Positions 7,580 to 18,440 of a stretch of 52,203 nucleotides of DNA are shown here, piece by piece. The first letter of the stretch is position 1. The number at the start of each line of letters is the position of its first letter. This DNA is from an uncultured Pseudomonadota bacterium. GTDB taxonomy: Bacteria; Myxococcota_A; UBA796; SXON01. A model generated the notes under the pieces. The model was not told the DNA's origin. It was given only the letters and a program-made list of their open reading frames with translations, and did not search any database. The position numbers were made by a program, and so were the translations under genes. The DNA is taken from NCBI GenBank assembly GCA_903900265.1, contig CAIUMM010000185.1, positions 1 through 52,203 of the forward strand. The letters run 5' to 3'.

Positions 7580-10500
7580 CTACGCCGCCCGCGCTCGCCG
7601 CAAGTTGGCGCCAACCGCGCAAACCGCGATCACCGCGACCATGCCGCCGCGAACGCGCACCGACAGCTCAAACGTGCCCGCGCCCGCAAGCGCTCCGACA
7701 CCCACCGCGCGCCACCCGCCCTCGCCGCGGGTGACCACGACGTCGCGGGGCGAAGCCGCCATGCCGACGCCCAGCCACTTCAGCACGGCTTCTTTGGCAG
7801 CCCAGCCGATGGTGAGCGCGGTCGCGTCCAGAGTCGCCGCTGCGGTCAGCTCTTCGGGGCTGAACCAATCGGCGACGAACGCCGCGGAGCGCGGGGCGAT
7901 GGCCTCGACGTCGATGCCCACCGGCTCGGCGCTGGCGATGGCCCACGCCTCGCCGTTTCGATGGCTGATGCTGACATACACGCCATCGGGGCCGGTGACG
8001 ACCGGCGCGCCCGAAGGCAGCCGCTCGATGCCAAAGGTCGTAGACCCCAACAACGCCGCGACCGCCCGACGCGCCGCGACCTGCCCAGCGAGCCGATCGG
8101 CCTGACGACGCGCGGTGCCCCGCGCGGTCATCGCCTGAAAATCGCCCTTGGACAGCTCACCGGCGGCGCCCTCGTTCCCGACCGCGACCGAAGCCCAACC
8201 GCCGGGAGGCACGGGGATGCGGTCGCCAGGAGGCAGCGGACCCCGGTCGATCAACCGGAAGCCGCGCACCATCAACACCCGGCCCTGACTGCCGTCGACG
8301 TCGATGTCGTAGCGGTCGGTGCCATCGGCGGCGTGGCGCAAGCAGACGGTGACGTTGAGCGTGTCGCCGTCGACCACCGGCGCGGCGCGCTCCACGACGT
8401 CGATCGCCGAAGGGAGCCCCATGACGCCGTGCACCGCCATGCGATGCAGCCCAGCGGCCTGGAACGCCGCTTCAAGGACCAGCGGATCGGTGAGCAAGCC
8501 GCCGGCGATCGGCGCGTGCTGCACCTTCGCCTCGGCGAACAGGCCCTGCAGCGCCACCGACTCCACGTTGCGCAACACCTGGAAGGCCGGCCCGTGGAAG
8601 AAGCGCCGGTAGATCTCGCGGGACGGGATGACCTCGTCGGGCAAGAACATCGCCGGAAGCGCAGGCAGCATCGGCATCTCTTCGACTTGCACGCGCGCCT
8701 CGAAGTGCGAGGTCGCGAGCACCCGGCCAGTCTTCGCCTGACGCGAAGACTGCAGCGTGCAGTAGACCGTGCCGTCGCCGACCGGCGTGGCGCGCACCTC
8801 GACCTCGACTGGCTCGTCGCGATGGAGCTTGAGCGGGGCGTTGAACTTGACGTCTTCGGCGCCGACATAGCGCCCGTGCGGGCATGCGAGCAGCGCCGCC
8901 GCGGACATCATCTCGAGGCCGATCACGCCCGGGAGCACCCACACGCCGTCGATAGCGTGGTCGACCATCCAAGGCTCGCTGGCCTGAGTCATCGTCCGGC
9001 GCACGACCACGGTGTCGCCTTCGTGGGTGACCGTGTCACAGAGCGGGTGCAGCGCGGGGAGCAAGAAGTCACCGAGCTTGCCGGCGACCACGACCTCTCC
9101 GGTCACGCCGCCATCGACCATCGCGACGGTGAGCCGCGCGCCCGCCGCAGCCGGCAGCAGCTCGACGCCGCGATCGGTGAGCAGCGTCTCCATGCCGCCG
9201 CGCACCGCCATGCCGACGTCGCCCCACGCGGTCCAGCACACGTGCAGGGACTCAGGGCGCGCCAAGCAGACCTGCGCCATCGCTTCGTTTGCCGCCGAGT
9301 AATCGACCTGGCCGGCGTTTCCGAAGCGCCCGGCGATCGACCCCATCGACAACAAGCGCGTCGTCTCCGGGAGCTCGTTGGCGAGCACGAGCCCACCCTC
9401 GGCCTTGCCGTTGAACACGCGATGGAATGCAGCGTCGTCCTTGTCAGCGATCATCCTGGATTCTTCGACGCCCGCGCCATGGACGCACACGTCGATGCGA
9501 CCATGCGTGCACAGCACGTCAAACACGAGCTGTTTGACGTCTGCGGTCACCGCCAGATCGGCGGTGCGCACATCGACCTTCGCGCCAGCGGCGCGCAGCG
9601 CCTCCACCGTGCGACGCGCCTCTTCCGCCACGCGCAACGGCCGCAGCTGATCGTCGATCTGCTTCGGCGTCGCGCGCTCGCCCGCGCTGGTGAGCTGCTT
9701 GCGGATTCGTGTCTTTTCCGCGCTCTCATCGAGGATCTTCGAGCCCGGCATCGAACGGGCGACCAGCACGAGCGTGCACGGTCCGCGCGCCGCGAAGATC
9801 GCCGCCACCTGCGCGGTGATGCCGCGCGTCCCGCCGGTGAGCAGGACCACCGGGTTCTCGGGGAGGCGCCCGCCCAGCTCCGGCATCGGAACCGTGTCGA
9901 GCACAGCCACCTCGCGGGTACCGACGCCGCGCCAGGCCTCCTGAGCGCGATCGGTCTCGCCAAGCTCCTCAAGCGTCGCGCGCGCCGCCAGCTCGGGGCT
10001 CAGCGTCGCGTCCAGCCGCAGCACGCGGCTCTCGCACCGGGCGTCCGGTGCGCTCCACTCGCGGCCCAGCGCCTTCGCGATGCCGGCGCGAGCGCCCTGA
10101 TCGCGGGTCTGCCGCATCGTCGCGGCGGGGTTCGGGGCTTGACCCGCGGCCTGAGCGGACGACTGCAACACGCACAGCCACTGCTTGGGCGGGTGCGCCG
10201 CGAGCGCACGAGCGCGTTGGAACGCTTCGAGCGGCGCCGCTCCGGCGTCGACGATCACGTCCGGGAGCATGCCCGGTGCGAGCTCACTGACGCCACCGCG
10301 CCGATCGATCTCCATCCGCAGCGCGACCGCGAGCCAGCCTTCGCCCAACACCTCGACCTTGCGCCCTGCAACGGAGGGCACGCCCACCGGGGCGCGCTCC
10401 ACGCGGATCGGACGGCGCAACCGGAAGCTGGGCGGGAGCCCAAACGCGGTGGTGGTCATCTGCACCGGAGGCAGGGAGTAGGCTTGAACCACACGACCCA

Positions 10501-13500
10501 CCGGATCGAAGCCGACGAGGGCGTTCTGGGTGGGATCGAGGCGCAGCGGCGCTACGTGGGTGGAGATCGGCTCCGAATTCGGGAGCTCCGGCTCTTCTTC
10601 GACTGCAGGCGGCGCAAGCTCCACCGCCGGGGCAAGCACCGGCTCAGGCGCCGCGACCGGCTCGGGCGCCGCGACCGGCTCAGGCGCCGCGACCGCAGCA
10701 GCGGCGACCGGCTCGGGCGCCGCGACCGCAGCAGCTGCGACAGGCGCGACAGGCTGACCTGCGGCGACCTTCGACGCGAGCCAACCGGCGAGCTTCTCAA
10801 TCGTCGGGTAGTCGGAGAGGCGGAACGCGTCATCCCGGCCGATGCCGAAGCGATCGCGTACTTCGCCGAAGATCTCCGCTTGCTTGACGGTGTCGATGCC
10901 GAGATCCGCTTCGAGCTCGAAGGTGGGATCCAGCTCGGACACCTCGTAGCCGGTACGGCGGGCGACGACGGCGAGCAGCACGTCGAGGACCGACTCGTCG
11001 CTCGCGGAAGGCGCGGGCGCGGGCGCAGCCACAACCGGCGCAGGCGCAGCCACAACCGGCGCGGCCACAACCGGCGCAGGCGCGGCCACAACCGGCGCGG
11101 CCACAACCGGCGCAGGCGCGGCCACAACCGGCGCAGGCGCAGGCGCGGCAGGAGCAACAGCCGCAGCGGCAGGTGCAACAGCCCCCGCCGATGCAGACGT
11201 ACAACGCGCCAAGTAGCCGGCCAGCTTCTCAATCGTCGGGTAGTCGGCGAGCTTGAACGAGTCGTCGCGGGCGATGCCGTGACGCTCGCGCATCTCGCCG
11301 AAGATCTCGGCCTGCTTGACGGTGTCTACGCCGAGATCGGCCTCCAACTCGTAGGTCGGATCGAGCTCAGCGGCGTCGTAGCCGGTGCGGCGCGCGACCA
11401 CGGCGAGCAGCTCGGTGAGCATGTCCGCGGCGGACATCCCGCCCGACGCAGAGCCCGCAGCAGCAGGACCAGCGGTAGGCGCGGCCGGTGCAGCGGGCGC
11501 GGCAGGTGCAGGAGCCGCAGCAGGAGCGGCAGCGATCGCCTCGGCCCGGAGCTGACGGCAGTCGACGAAGGTGCCTTGAAGCTGATCGCCCGCCAACCAG
11601 CGCGCGTAGGCGCCGGCGTCGACGATGCGCGCATCGCCCTCGGCGGCGCGCTTCCACGCGGCCAGCGCGAGCTGGCTGCCAAACCCTGCGGCGAGGCGGA
11701 AGGCGTAGTCGATCGGGTAGCTTCCCCCGGTCGAGAGCCGCAGCGTGCCCAAGTCCGGGTCGGGCTCGCGCAGGTTCGCGATCGGCGGCACAAGCCGGTA
11801 CTGCAGCGCCTTGACCGCGACGGTGTCTTCGATGCCCGCGCCCATCGGGTGGCCGGTGAAGCCCTTGGTGTTGGCGATGACGATCTTCGCCGCCGCCGGG
11901 CCAAACGCCGCAGGCAAGCTGGCCATCTCGGCGGCTGCCGAACCCCCGCGCGCGGGCGTGTACGTCTCGTGAGACAAGAACACGCACCGGCTGGCGAAGC
12001 TCTCGGCGGTCTCGCCGGAGCGCCGCAGCACCTCCTTGGCGAAGCGGCTGACCTCGCGGGTGATGTGGTCGCCGTCCAAGCGCGTGCCGTGGAAGGCCGA
12101 GTTGGTGATGTGCGTGCCGATGAGCGCGGCCACCGGCTGCATGCCGCGCGCCGCGACGTCTTCCGCCTTCTCCAGCACGAGGCCTACGGCGCCCATGCCG
12201 AGGATCATGCCGTGACGACGCCGATCAAACGGCAACGCCGCGTTCTCGACCTTGGCCTCGACGGTCGCAGCGCCGGCCGCGAGGAACCCGGAGCCGATCC
12301 AGGGCATCAACGTTGAATTGGTGACGTCGTCCGCGCCGATCACGATGACCCGGCGGGCGCGACCAAGGCGCAGCCAGTCTTCGGCGATAGCGATGGCTTG
12401 AGTGGTGCTCGCGCAGGCCGCGTTGACCTGCGTGTTCGGCCCGCGCGCGCCGATGTACTGCGCGAACTGGCTGTGTCCCATGGCCAGAACTTGGAACAAG
12501 AAGCGACGATCGAAGGCCTCAGTTCCATCGGGCTCAGTGGTCTGCGCGTTGGCTTGAACGTGCTGAACGAGCTGGTCGTAGCCGGCGAACGCCGACGCGA
12601 ACACGATTCCCGTGTCGTCCCGCATGCTGGGCGGCAGCACCCAGCCGGTCGGCACGCGCTTTCCGTTGGAAGCCTCGCGGTAGCTGCGCACCAGCGGGAT
12701 CCCGGCGTCCTTCAACGCTTCAAGGCCGGCCGCGAACGCAAGCTGCGTGGTGACGTCGAGGGCGCGCACCAGCGAGGCGTCCACCCCGTAGTCTTTTTCG
12801 AGGTCAAAATGCGCCTTGGACCCCGAGAGCTGAATGACGCTGTCCGGGGTGTTCGCGAGGATGAACTCGCCTTGTCCGGTGACCGGATTCTTGACGAGGC
12901 GGCGGATCTTCTTTCCGACCATCGCGGCGCGGTTCGCGTCGCCGACGTCGACGATGCGGTTTTCACCGGCCAGCATGCGCTGGATGTTGTCGTCGGAGAA
13001 CACCTCTTTGCCCGCCGGCAAGCCCAGCGAGGCACCCGAACAAACGATCGAGAGGCTGAAGGGATCGAAGCCGACGAGCGCGGCCGCGGCCGAGGGCTGC
13101 GCGGGCATCGCCGAACCGGGGGCGGCAGCAGCGACGGCTGCGACCGACGGCGTAGCCGCGCGCGGAGCGGCAGGCGCGACCGGAGCGGCAGCCTGAAAAG
13201 CCTGCCAGGACGCGGAAAGCAGCGCTTGCACTGCGGGGAGCAGCGCGTTCGCGAAGCCGGCAGGGTCCAAGCCGCCGATGTCCTTCTGCGCGATCTCGGT
13301 CAGGAACCGCGCGACGATCTCGCCGCCCGCATCCCCACCAAAGCCCGCACCCGCATCGGGGGTGAACGCCGCCGGGCGACGGGCTGGAACGCCAACCGGG
13401 CGCGTCGCGCCCACGCGCTTGCCCGCGTAGTCGATGAGCGCGCGCAAGGTGCGATGGTCGCCCAATCGGAAGTCCGGATCATGCTCCAAACGGAAGTGCT

Positions 13501-16500
13501 CGCGCACGCTCGCGACGATGTCGGCGAGCTTCACGGTGTCGATGCCGAGGTCGGCTTCGAGATCGAAGTTCACGTCCAGCGACTCAACCGGCCAGCCGGT
13601 CTTGCCAGCGACGATCTTGAGGATGTCGCGCTCGATCGCGGGCGCGCCGTGCTGTACGGTGTCGCCCATGGCGGATGCCGCAGCGATCGCCTGAGAGCGC
13701 GCCTCCAACGCCGGCGTCGTCGAACGCCGCGCCGCGCTGCTGGCAAACAACTGCTCGTCGGTCCAACCCACCGCGTTCGACGTCGGCGTGACCGGGAAAC
13801 CGAGCGCGAACAACGCCGCGAGCGCGTCGAGGAACGAGAGCACGCCGCCACGCTTGGGCTGGTTGGTGTAGAGCGAGCGATGCGGGCGGTGCTTGAGGAT
13901 GTTGACGACAAAGCCGCTCAGCGCGCGCTTGGGACCACACTCGACGAAGATGCGCGCGCCATCGGCGTACATGCGCTCGATCTGGGCGATCCACTCGACC
14001 GGGCTCGCGACCTGACGGGCGAGGATGTCGATCGCGGCGTCGCGGGCACCCGGACCCGTGGGGTAGTAGCGGCTGTTGACGTTCGTCGTGACGCGGCGAC
14101 GCGGTTCACGCAGGTCCAAGCCCGACAGTACGCGACGCAGCGGCTCGGAGGCCGGCGCGACGATGCGCGAGTGGAAGGCGTGGCTGACCGGCAGCGGGTG
14201 CACGGTCAAACCGCGGCTGCGGAAGGCTTCGATCGCCGCTTCCACGGCCTCGCTCTCGCCGGCGATGACGGTCTGAGTCGGGCAATTCTTGTTGGCGGCG
14301 ACGACGTAGCCCGGGATCTCCGACAGGATCGCTTCGACGGTCTCGACGTTGGTCGCGACGCCGGCCATCTTGCCGAAGTCAGGCAGCTTGACCGCGGCCA
14401 TCTCGCGTCCGCGCGCCGAAACGGCGACGAGCGCGTCTTCAAAGGTCAACATGCCGGCCGCGACCGCAGCGCCGTACTCGCCGAGGCTGTGACCCGCGAC
14501 CACTTCAGGACGAACGCCGAACGTGGCCAACAGGCGCAGCAGCGCGACGTCGATGGTCAGCGTGGCCGGCTGGCTGATCTCGGTCTGCCGCAAACGATCA
14601 AACTGCTCTTCTTCGGAGATCGACGGGTCGCGCCGGATCAGCTCGGTGAGCGGGCGCCCGAGCTGCGGGGTCATCACCGCGTCGGCTTCCGCGAAGGTCT
14701 GCGCGACGATCGGGAAGTAGGCCGCGAGGTCGAGGCCCATGTCGATGTACTGCGAGCCCTGACCGGTGAAAACAAAGGCCAGCTGCCCATCGCACGGCAC
14801 ATCTTCAATGTGCACGCCGCGCTGACGGAGCAGATCGTAGCCCTTGCCCTTCTGCACCGTCTGAATCACGCGATCGAGCTGCTGGATGCGCTCTTCTTCG
14901 TTCTCGGCTGCGGCCGCGACACGCAGCGGCGCGTCGGGCTCGTAGGCCTGCACCTGCCCGCGCTTGAGCGCCCGGCAGCGCGCGATCAGCTCTTCGGGCG
15001 TATCGGCTGAGAGCGCCCAGATCCCTGCCGGGACTGGGATTCCGCGGTCGGACGAAGGCGCGGCGAGGCCCAACGCCGAGGACACCGCGACAGAGACCGG
15101 CGAGGCAGCCACGACGGACGCGGCGATCGGCGCGGGACCCGCAGCGGCCGGAGTAGAGACCGAAGCCGCGATCGGCGCCGCGTTCGGCGCGCTACGCGAC
15201 CACGAGACCGCCGCTTGGCCCGGCGTGTACTGCTCGAGGACCATGTGGAAATTGGTTCCGCCAAAGCCAAAAGCGCTGACACCGGCCCGACGGGTGTTGC
15301 TGATCCAGGGCTCACTTTGGGTCTGCACTTGCAGCGGCCCAAAATCGACGTCGCGACGCGGCGTGGTGCAGTTGATCGACGGCGGCAAGGTGCCGTGGAA
15401 GATCGCCAGCGCCGCTTTGATCGTCGCCGCCGAGCCGGCCGCGGCCTTCAAGTGGCCGATGTTCGACTTGATCGAGCCGATGCGGGCGGGCGTACTGCGT
15501 TTTCCGCGCACCAGCTCACCGAGCGCCTCGACCTCCACCTTGTCGCCGACGTGCGTGGACGTGCCGTGGCACTCAAACAGGTCCACCGAGCCCGGATCGA
15601 CGCCAGCGTTCTCATAGGCACGGCGCAACGCCCGCTTCTGACCTTCGGGGTTGGGCGCAGTCACGCCCTTGCCCTTGCCATCGGAGCTCGCGCCGATGCC
15701 GCGGATCACCGCGTACACGCGGTCCCCGTCCCGCACCGCGTCGGCGAGGCGCTTGAGCACGACGACGCCGCAGCCCTCGCCCATCACAAAGCCGTTCGCC
15801 GACTCGTCGAACGGACAAGAACGCTCGGCGGACAACGCGCCGATTTTGGAGAACTTCGCGTAGGTGGGCGGCGCCATGGAGCGGTCGGAACCGCCGCTGA
15901 TCGCCATGTCAAAATCGCCGTCCTGCAAGCCCTTGACCGCGGTCTGGATCGCGGCCATCGACCCCGCGCACGCCGCGTCGGTGGTGAAATTCGGGCCGCC
16001 GAGGTTGAGCGCGTTGGTGATGCGACCAGCGGTGACGTTGGCGAGCTCGCCGGGCATGGAATCTTCGGTGATCGGCGGCAGCGCGGCTTTGGTCGCCTGC
16101 TCAAAATCCGCGAGGATCTTGGTCTGTTGCTCTGCGGGGAGCGAGCTGAACTGCGGGACCTCGCTCAGCGCCTTGCGGAGCGACGGGAAGAACGCCCGGA
16201 CCGCGTACTCGTCGGTGATCTCGCCGCCCATGGACTGGCCGAGGATGACGGCGACGCGCTCGCGGTCAAACTCTTTGGCGGCGCCGTAACCGGCGTCTTC
16301 CAACGCATCGGCGGACGCTTCAAGCGCGATCTGCTGCACGACGTCGATCAGCCGAACCGTCGAAGGCGGGATGCGGAACCGGCGCGGGTTGAAGGTAAAA
16401 TCGGTGATGAAGCCGCCGATCTTGGAGTAGGTCTTGTCCGGCACGGAGTGATCCGGGCTCCAATACAGCGCCGGGTCCCAACGGTCGGTCGGGACCTCGA

Positions 16501-17398
16501 TGATCCCGCTCCATCCTTCCAAGAGCCGCTTCCAAAGCTGCTCGGCGCTGCTCGCACCGGGCAGACGACAGCCGATGCCGATGATCGCGATCGGCTCTTG
16601 CGGGTAGCGCGCGCCCGGCTCAGCTGCGCTGACCGCGCTCGCTCCCGCCGCGCTTGCTCCCGACGCGTTGGCTCCTGCTGACCTCGCTGCCGCATAGGCA
16701 CCGATCAACGCGGCGAGCGACGGAAAACGCTCGGCGAGCCCCGAAGCGAGCAACAAGCCCGCGCCGCCCAACCACGCGTGGGCAAACGCATCGCCATCCG
16801 CCCACAAACCCGTCGCCACCTGCTCCGGCGACTCCCCCGCCGCGATGCGGCGCAGCGCCGGGGCTGCGAGGGACGCCACAAGCGAAACACCGTTCACAAC
16901 ACGCAGATCGGCGGCGCTCAGCCGCGCGAGGCGGTCCGCCAACGCCGCAGGCGCTTCCAACAACCCCAGCAGCACGTCCGACAGCAGGATGTCCTGCGCG
17001 GGCACGCTCTCCGGCCCGTAGGGCCAGTCGAGCATCTGGCCGCTTGTCCCAGCATCTACGCCCAGAGTCCGCACATCTGCCACGCCTGCCCGACCACCAG
17101 AGCCCGCGCCGCGCACACAGGTGCCCGCAAAGCCGGCACCGGCGCCGTTCGCAACCGCGGGCGCCTCGATCCAGGTTTCACGCCCCGCGACGGGCGCTCC
17201 AGACAGCGTCAGTACACCCGAATCTCCAGGGACTACGCCTTCGGTCGAGCGCACACGCACCCAAGCACCGGGAGGGAGCGACGCGCCGTGCGGCAAGGGA
17301 TCGGCGGTCAGGTCGATCACCGGGATGCCACCAGCAGCCACGACGGTGCTCGCAAAGTGGGCGCGTGCCGCAGGGAGAAGGCAGAAAATGCGAGGCAT
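7580..17398 (-). CDS. Giant Pfa/PKS-like synthase: KS-AT-ACP-KS-ACP-ACP-KR-DH-PPTase
   Basis: A 3272-residue single-chain iterative-type synthase. Order: N-terminal 1-260, unassigned ([17 protein letters not shown] faintly recalls nitronate-monooxygenase/PfaD N-termini); KS1 268-700 with triad Cys477 (DAACAGS), His611 (HGTST), His649 (NIGH); AT about 873-1170 with Ser971 (GHSLGEYG) and HAFH at 1073-1076, typical of malonyl-CoA selection; ACP1 (T1288); KS2 from about 1436 with Cys1662 (NAACAST), His1810 (HETYT) and His1850 (TGHPMGAG); ACP2 (T2026); ACP3 (T2170); KR with TGGTRGIT at 2521 and Tyr2700; DH with [11 protein letters not shown] (His2814) and LEAAFQ (Glu2976); Sfp-type PPTase about 3065-3260 with GIDVE (Asp3163) and WAAKE (Lys3202/Glu3203). 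No ER or thioesterase is seen. KS1-AT-ACP-KR-DH matches PfaA of omega-3 synthases. It stands alone, with GGAGAG before the ATG. The product is probably an unsaturated or hydroxylated acyl chain (inference). Confidence 0.93.
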   Translation of the reverse strand: MPRIFCLLPAARAHFASTVVAAGGIPVIDLTADPLPHGASLPPGAWVRVRSTEGVVPGDSGVLTLSGAPVAGRETWIEAPAVANGAGAGFAGTCVRGAGSGGRAGVADVRTLGVDAGTSGQMLDWPYGPESVPAQDILLSDVLLGLLEAPAALADRLARLSAADLRVVNGVSLVASLAAPALRRIAAGESPEQVATGLWADGDAFAHAWLGGAGLLLASGLAERFPSLAALIGAYAAARSAGANASGASAAGASAVSAAEPGARYPQEPIAIIGIGCRLPGASSAEQLWKRLLEGWSGIIEVPTDRWDPALYWSPDHSVPDKTYSKIGGFITDFTFNPRRFRIPPSTVRLIDVVQQIALEASADALEDAGYGAAKEFDRERVAVILGQSMGGEITDEYAVRAFFPSLRKALSEVPQFSSLPAEQQTKILADFEQATKAALPPITEDSMPGELANVTAGRITNALNLGGPNFTTDAACAGSMAAIQTAVKGLQDGDFDMAISGGSDRSMAPPTYAKFSKIGALSAERSCPFDESANGFVMGEGCGVVVLKRLADAVRDGDRVYAVIRGIGASSDGKGKGVTAPNPEGQKRALRRAYENAGVDPGSVDLFECHGTSTHVGDKVEVEALGELVRGKRSTPARIGSIKSNIGHLKAAAGSAATIKAALAIFHGTLPPSINCTTPRRDVDFGPLQVQTQSEPWISNTRRAGVSAFGFGGTNFHMVLEQYTPGQAAVSWSRSAPNAAPIAASVSTPAAAGPAPIAASVVAASPVSVAVSSALGLAAPSSDRGIPVPAGIWALSADTPEELIARCRALKRGQVQAYEPDAPLRVAAAAENEEERIQQLDRVIQTVQKGKGYDLLRQRGVHIEDVPCDGQLAFVFTGQGSQYIDMGLDLAAYFPIVAQTFAEADAVMTPQLGRPLTELIRRDPSISEEEQFDRLRQTEISQPATLTIDVALLRLLATFGVRPEVVAGHSLGEYGAAVAAGMLTFEDALVAVSARGREMAAVKLPDFGKMAGVATNVETVEAILSEIPGYVVAANKNCPTQTVIAGESEAVEAAIEAFRSRGLTVHPLPVSHAFHSRIVAPASEPLRRVLSGLDLREPRRRVTTNVNSRYYPTGPGARDAAIDILARQVASPVEWIAQIERMYADGARIFVECGPKRALSGFVVNILKHRPHRSLYTNQPKRGGVLSFLDALAALFALGFPVTPTSNAVGWTDEQLFASSAARRSTTPALEARSQAIAAASAMGDTVQHGAPAIERDILKIVAGKTGWPVESLDVNFDLEADLGIDTVKLADIVASVREHFRLEHDPDFRLGDHRTLRALIDYAGKRVGATRPVGVPARRPAAFTPDAGAGFGGDAGGEIVARFLTEIAQKDIGGLDPAGFANALLPAVQALLSASWQAFQAAAPVAPAAPRAATPSVAAVAAAAPGSAMPAQPSAAAALVGFDPFSLSIVCSGASLGLPAGKEVFSDDNIQRMLAGENRIVDVGDANRAAMVGKKIRRLVKNPVTGQGEFILANTPDSVIQLSGSKAHFDLEKDYGVDASLVRALDVTTQLAFAAGLEALKDAGIPLVRSYREASNGKRVPTGWVLPPSMRDDTGIVFASAFAGYDQLVQHVQANAQTTEPDGTEAFDRRFLFQVLAMGHSQFAQYIGARGPNTQVNAACASTTQAIAIAEDWLRLGRARRVIVIGADDVTNSTLMPWIGSGFLAAGAATVEAKVENAALPFDRRRHGMILGMGAVGLVLEKAEDVAARGMQPVAALIGTHITNSAFHGTRLDGDHITREVSRFAKEVLRRSGETAESFASRCVFLSHETYTPARGGSAAAEMASLPAAFGPAAAKIVIANTKGFTGHPMGAGIEDTVAVKALQYRLVPPIANLREPDPDLGTLRLSTGGSYPIDYAFRLAAGFGSQLALAAWKRAAEGDARIVDAGAYARWLAGDQLQGTFVDCRQLRAEAIAAAPAAAPAPAAPAAPAAPTAGPAAAGSASGGMSAADMLTELLAVVARRTGYDAAELDPTYELEADLGVDTVKQAEIFGEMRERHGIARDDSFKLADYPTIEKLAGYLARCTSASAGAVAPAAAAVAPAAPAPAPVVAAPAPVVAAPVVAAPAPVVAAPVVAAPAPVVAAPAPAPSASDESVLDVLLAVVARRTGYEVSELDPTFELEADLGIDTVKQAEIFGEVRDRFGIGRDDAFRLSDYPTIEKLAGWLASKVAAGQPVAPVAAAAVAAPEPVAAAAVAAPEPVAAPEPVAAPEPVLAPAVELAPPAVEEEPELPNSEPISTHVAPLRLDPTQNALVGFDPVGRVVQAYSLPPVQMTTTAFGLPPSFRLRRPIRVERAPVGVPSVAGRKVEVLGEGWLAVALRMEIDRRGGVSELAPGMLPDVIVDAGAAPLEAFQRARALAAHPPKQWLCVLQSSAQAAGQAPNPAATMRQTRDQGARAGIAKALGREWSAPDARCESRVLRLDATLSPELAARATLEELGETDRAQEAWRGVGTREVAVLDTVPMPELGGRLPENPVVLLTGGTRGITAQVAAIFAARGPCTLVLVARSMPGSKILDESAEKTRIRKQLTSAGERATPKQIDDQLRPLRVAEEARRTVEALRAAGAKVDVRTADLAVTADVKQLVFDVLCTHGRIDVCVHGAGVEESRMIADKDDAAFHRVFNGKAEGGLVLANELPETTRLLSMGSIAGRFGNAGQVDYSAANEAMAQVCLARPESLHVCWTAWGDVGMAVRGGMETLLTDRGVELLPAAAGARLTVAMVDGGVTGEVVVAGKLGDFLLPALHPLCDTVTHEGDTVVVRRTMTQASEPWMVDHAIDGVWVLPGVIGLEMMSAAALLACPHGRYVGAEDVKFNAPLKLHRDEPVEVEVRATPVGDGTVYCTLQSSRQAKTGRVLATSHFEARVQVEEMPMLPALPAMFLPDEVIPSREIYRRFFHGPAFQVLRNVESVALQGLFAEAKVQHAPIAGGLLTDPLVLEAAFQAAGLHRMAVHGVMGLPSAIDVVERAAPVVDGDTLNVTVCLRHAADGTDRYDIDVDGSQGRVLMVRGFRLIDRGPLPPGDRIPVPPGGWASVAVGNEGAAGELSKGDFQAMTARGTARRQADRLAGQVAARRAVAALLGSTTFGIERLPSGAPVVTGPDGVYVSISHRNGEAWAIASAEPVGIDVEAIAPRSAAFVADWFSPEELTAAATLDATALTIGWAAKEAVLKWLGVGMAASPRDVVVTRGEGGWRAVGVGALAGAGTFELSVRVRGGMVAVIAVCAVGANLRRARAA
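10622..10755 (-). repeat. Ala/Pro/Glu linker repeats between ACP3 and KR
   Basis: Near-exact units of about 18 bp (core gcgaccggctcaggcgcc, with small variants) encode alternating AAPEPVA residues. They form a flexible Ala-Pro-rich tether after the third carrier domain. All length steps keep the reading frame. Confidence 0.85.
11031..11133 (-). repeat. APVVAAP linker repeats between ACP2 and ACP3
   Basis: Six copies of acaaccggcgc, separated by 4 or 10 bp (15- and 21-bp periods), encode APVVAAP-type residues between two carrier domains. Such tethers let carrier domains visit several active sites. Both periods are multiples of three. Confidence 0.88.
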
Positions 17399-17573
17399 GG
17401 GCTCTCCGGTCGCGCGATCTATCGCAAGATGCGAAGGCGTGCGAATGAGCGAGCATTCACGCGGCTATTCGCACCCCTGCGTCACACGGGTTGCACACGC
17501 TCGGTAGGCCCGGGTACACCCGCGGTGTTGACGGCCTCAATGGCGGTGCACATCCTCAGCCCGCGAGGTTCCG

Positions 17574-18128
17574 ATGTTCCCTTTGTTGACCCTGTTTGCG
17601 CTCTCCCCCCACGCCGAAGCGGGCTCCGCCGGCGCTCCCGCCGCACCGCACGCCCTCGCCGAGCTCGCCCTCGTGCAGGCCGACGGTACGCCGCTGCCCT
17701 CCACCGCGGGCAAGGTCGTCCTCTTCGTGAACGTCGCCAGCCGGTGCGGATTCACCCCCCAATACGACGGTTTACAGTCTTTGTACGCCGAGTACAAGGA
17801 CAAGGGCTTTCTGATCGTAGGCACACCCTGCAACCAGTTCGGGGGGCAAGAGCCGGGCACCAACACGGAGATTGTAAGTTTCTGCAAGCTCAACTATGGC
17901 GTGGACTTCCCCATCCTCGAAAAGGCGGACGTCAACGGCGCCGACCGCGCGCCGCTCTACCAGTGGCTGGTAGACAGCCCCACCGGCGGCGGGAAAAAGA
18001 TTGGCTGGAACTTTGAAAAGTTCCTTGTGGATCGCAGCGGCAAGGTCGTCGCGCGCTTCGGCTCCAGCACCACGCCGCAGGACCCCGCGCTCAAGTCGGC
18101 CATCGACGCCGCGATCGCCGGAAAATAG
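17574..18128 (+). CDS. Glutathione peroxidase family protein, probably exported
   Basis: A 184-residue thiol peroxidase of the GPx family (reduces hydroperoxides, usually with thioredoxin in bacteria). A short hydrophobic leader (MFPLLTLFALSPHAEA) suggests export. The catalytic motif NVASRCGFTPQY carries peroxidatic Cys58. PCNQFGGQEP supplies Gln92 of the tetrad, and WNFEKFLVDRSG supplies Trp145/Asn146. Cys86 or Cys104 could be the resolving residue. A ferredoxin gene follows after 3 bp, so the two are very likely co-transcribed. Confidence 0.93.
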   Translation: MFPLLTLFALSPHAEAGSAGAPAAPHALAELALVQADGTPLPSTAGKVVLFVNVASRCGFTPQYDGLQSLYAEYKDKGFLIVGTPCNQFGGQEPGTNTEIVSFCKLNYGVDFPILEKADVNGADRAPLYQWLVDSPTGGGKKIGWNFEKFLVDRSGKVVARFGSSTTPQDPALKSAIDAAIAGK

Positions 18129-18131
18129 TCG

Positions 18132-18440
18132 ATGTCAAAGTCCGTTCCTCCTCCATACACCCACCGCCACCTGCTGGTGTGCACCAACGCGCGGGATCCC
18201 GCGACCGGCAAGCCCTCCTGCGGCATGAACGGCGCGGCGCGGCTGCGGGAGCAGATCAAGGTCGCGGTCAAGGAGCGCGGACTCAAAGGCAAGGTCAAGG
18301 TGACCGCGAGCGGCTGCCTCGACTTTTGCCCTGCTGACGGATGCGTCGTCGCGTTCTACCCAGAGAATACCTGGGAGATCTCCGCGACCGACGCCGCTGC
18401 GGGCGAGTCCCTGACGGCGCGGCTTGTCGAAGGCGTGTAG
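18132..18440 (+). CDS. Thioredoxin-fold [2Fe-2S] ferredoxin
   Basis: A 102-residue (2Fe-2S) ferredoxin-like protein. The ligand pattern is Cys17 (LLVCTN), Cys30 (KPSCG), Cys62 and Cys66 (SGCLDFCPADG), as in the thioredoxin-like ferredoxin family; Cys71 is extra. The lysine-rich centre (KVAVKERGLKGKVKV) is typical. It starts 3 bp after the peroxidase gene, and the next gene may start inside its 3' end. It is probably a cytoplasmic electron carrier; the partner is unknown. Confidence 0.9.
   Translation: MSKSVPPPYTHRHLLVCTNARDPATGKPSCGMNGAARLREQIKVAVKERGLKGKVKVTASGCLDFCPADGCVVAFYPENTWEISATDAAAGESLTARLVEGV

Noticed and set aside
11031..11133. CRISPR-like array
   Set aside because: Repeats are 15/21 bp apart with no unique spacers and encode an Ala-Pro-Val protein linker.
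7961..15010. Plus-strand frames of 1451 and 870 residues opposite the synthase
   Set aside because: Arg/His/Asp-rich composition without domains, explained by GC-rich third codon positions of the minus-strand gene.
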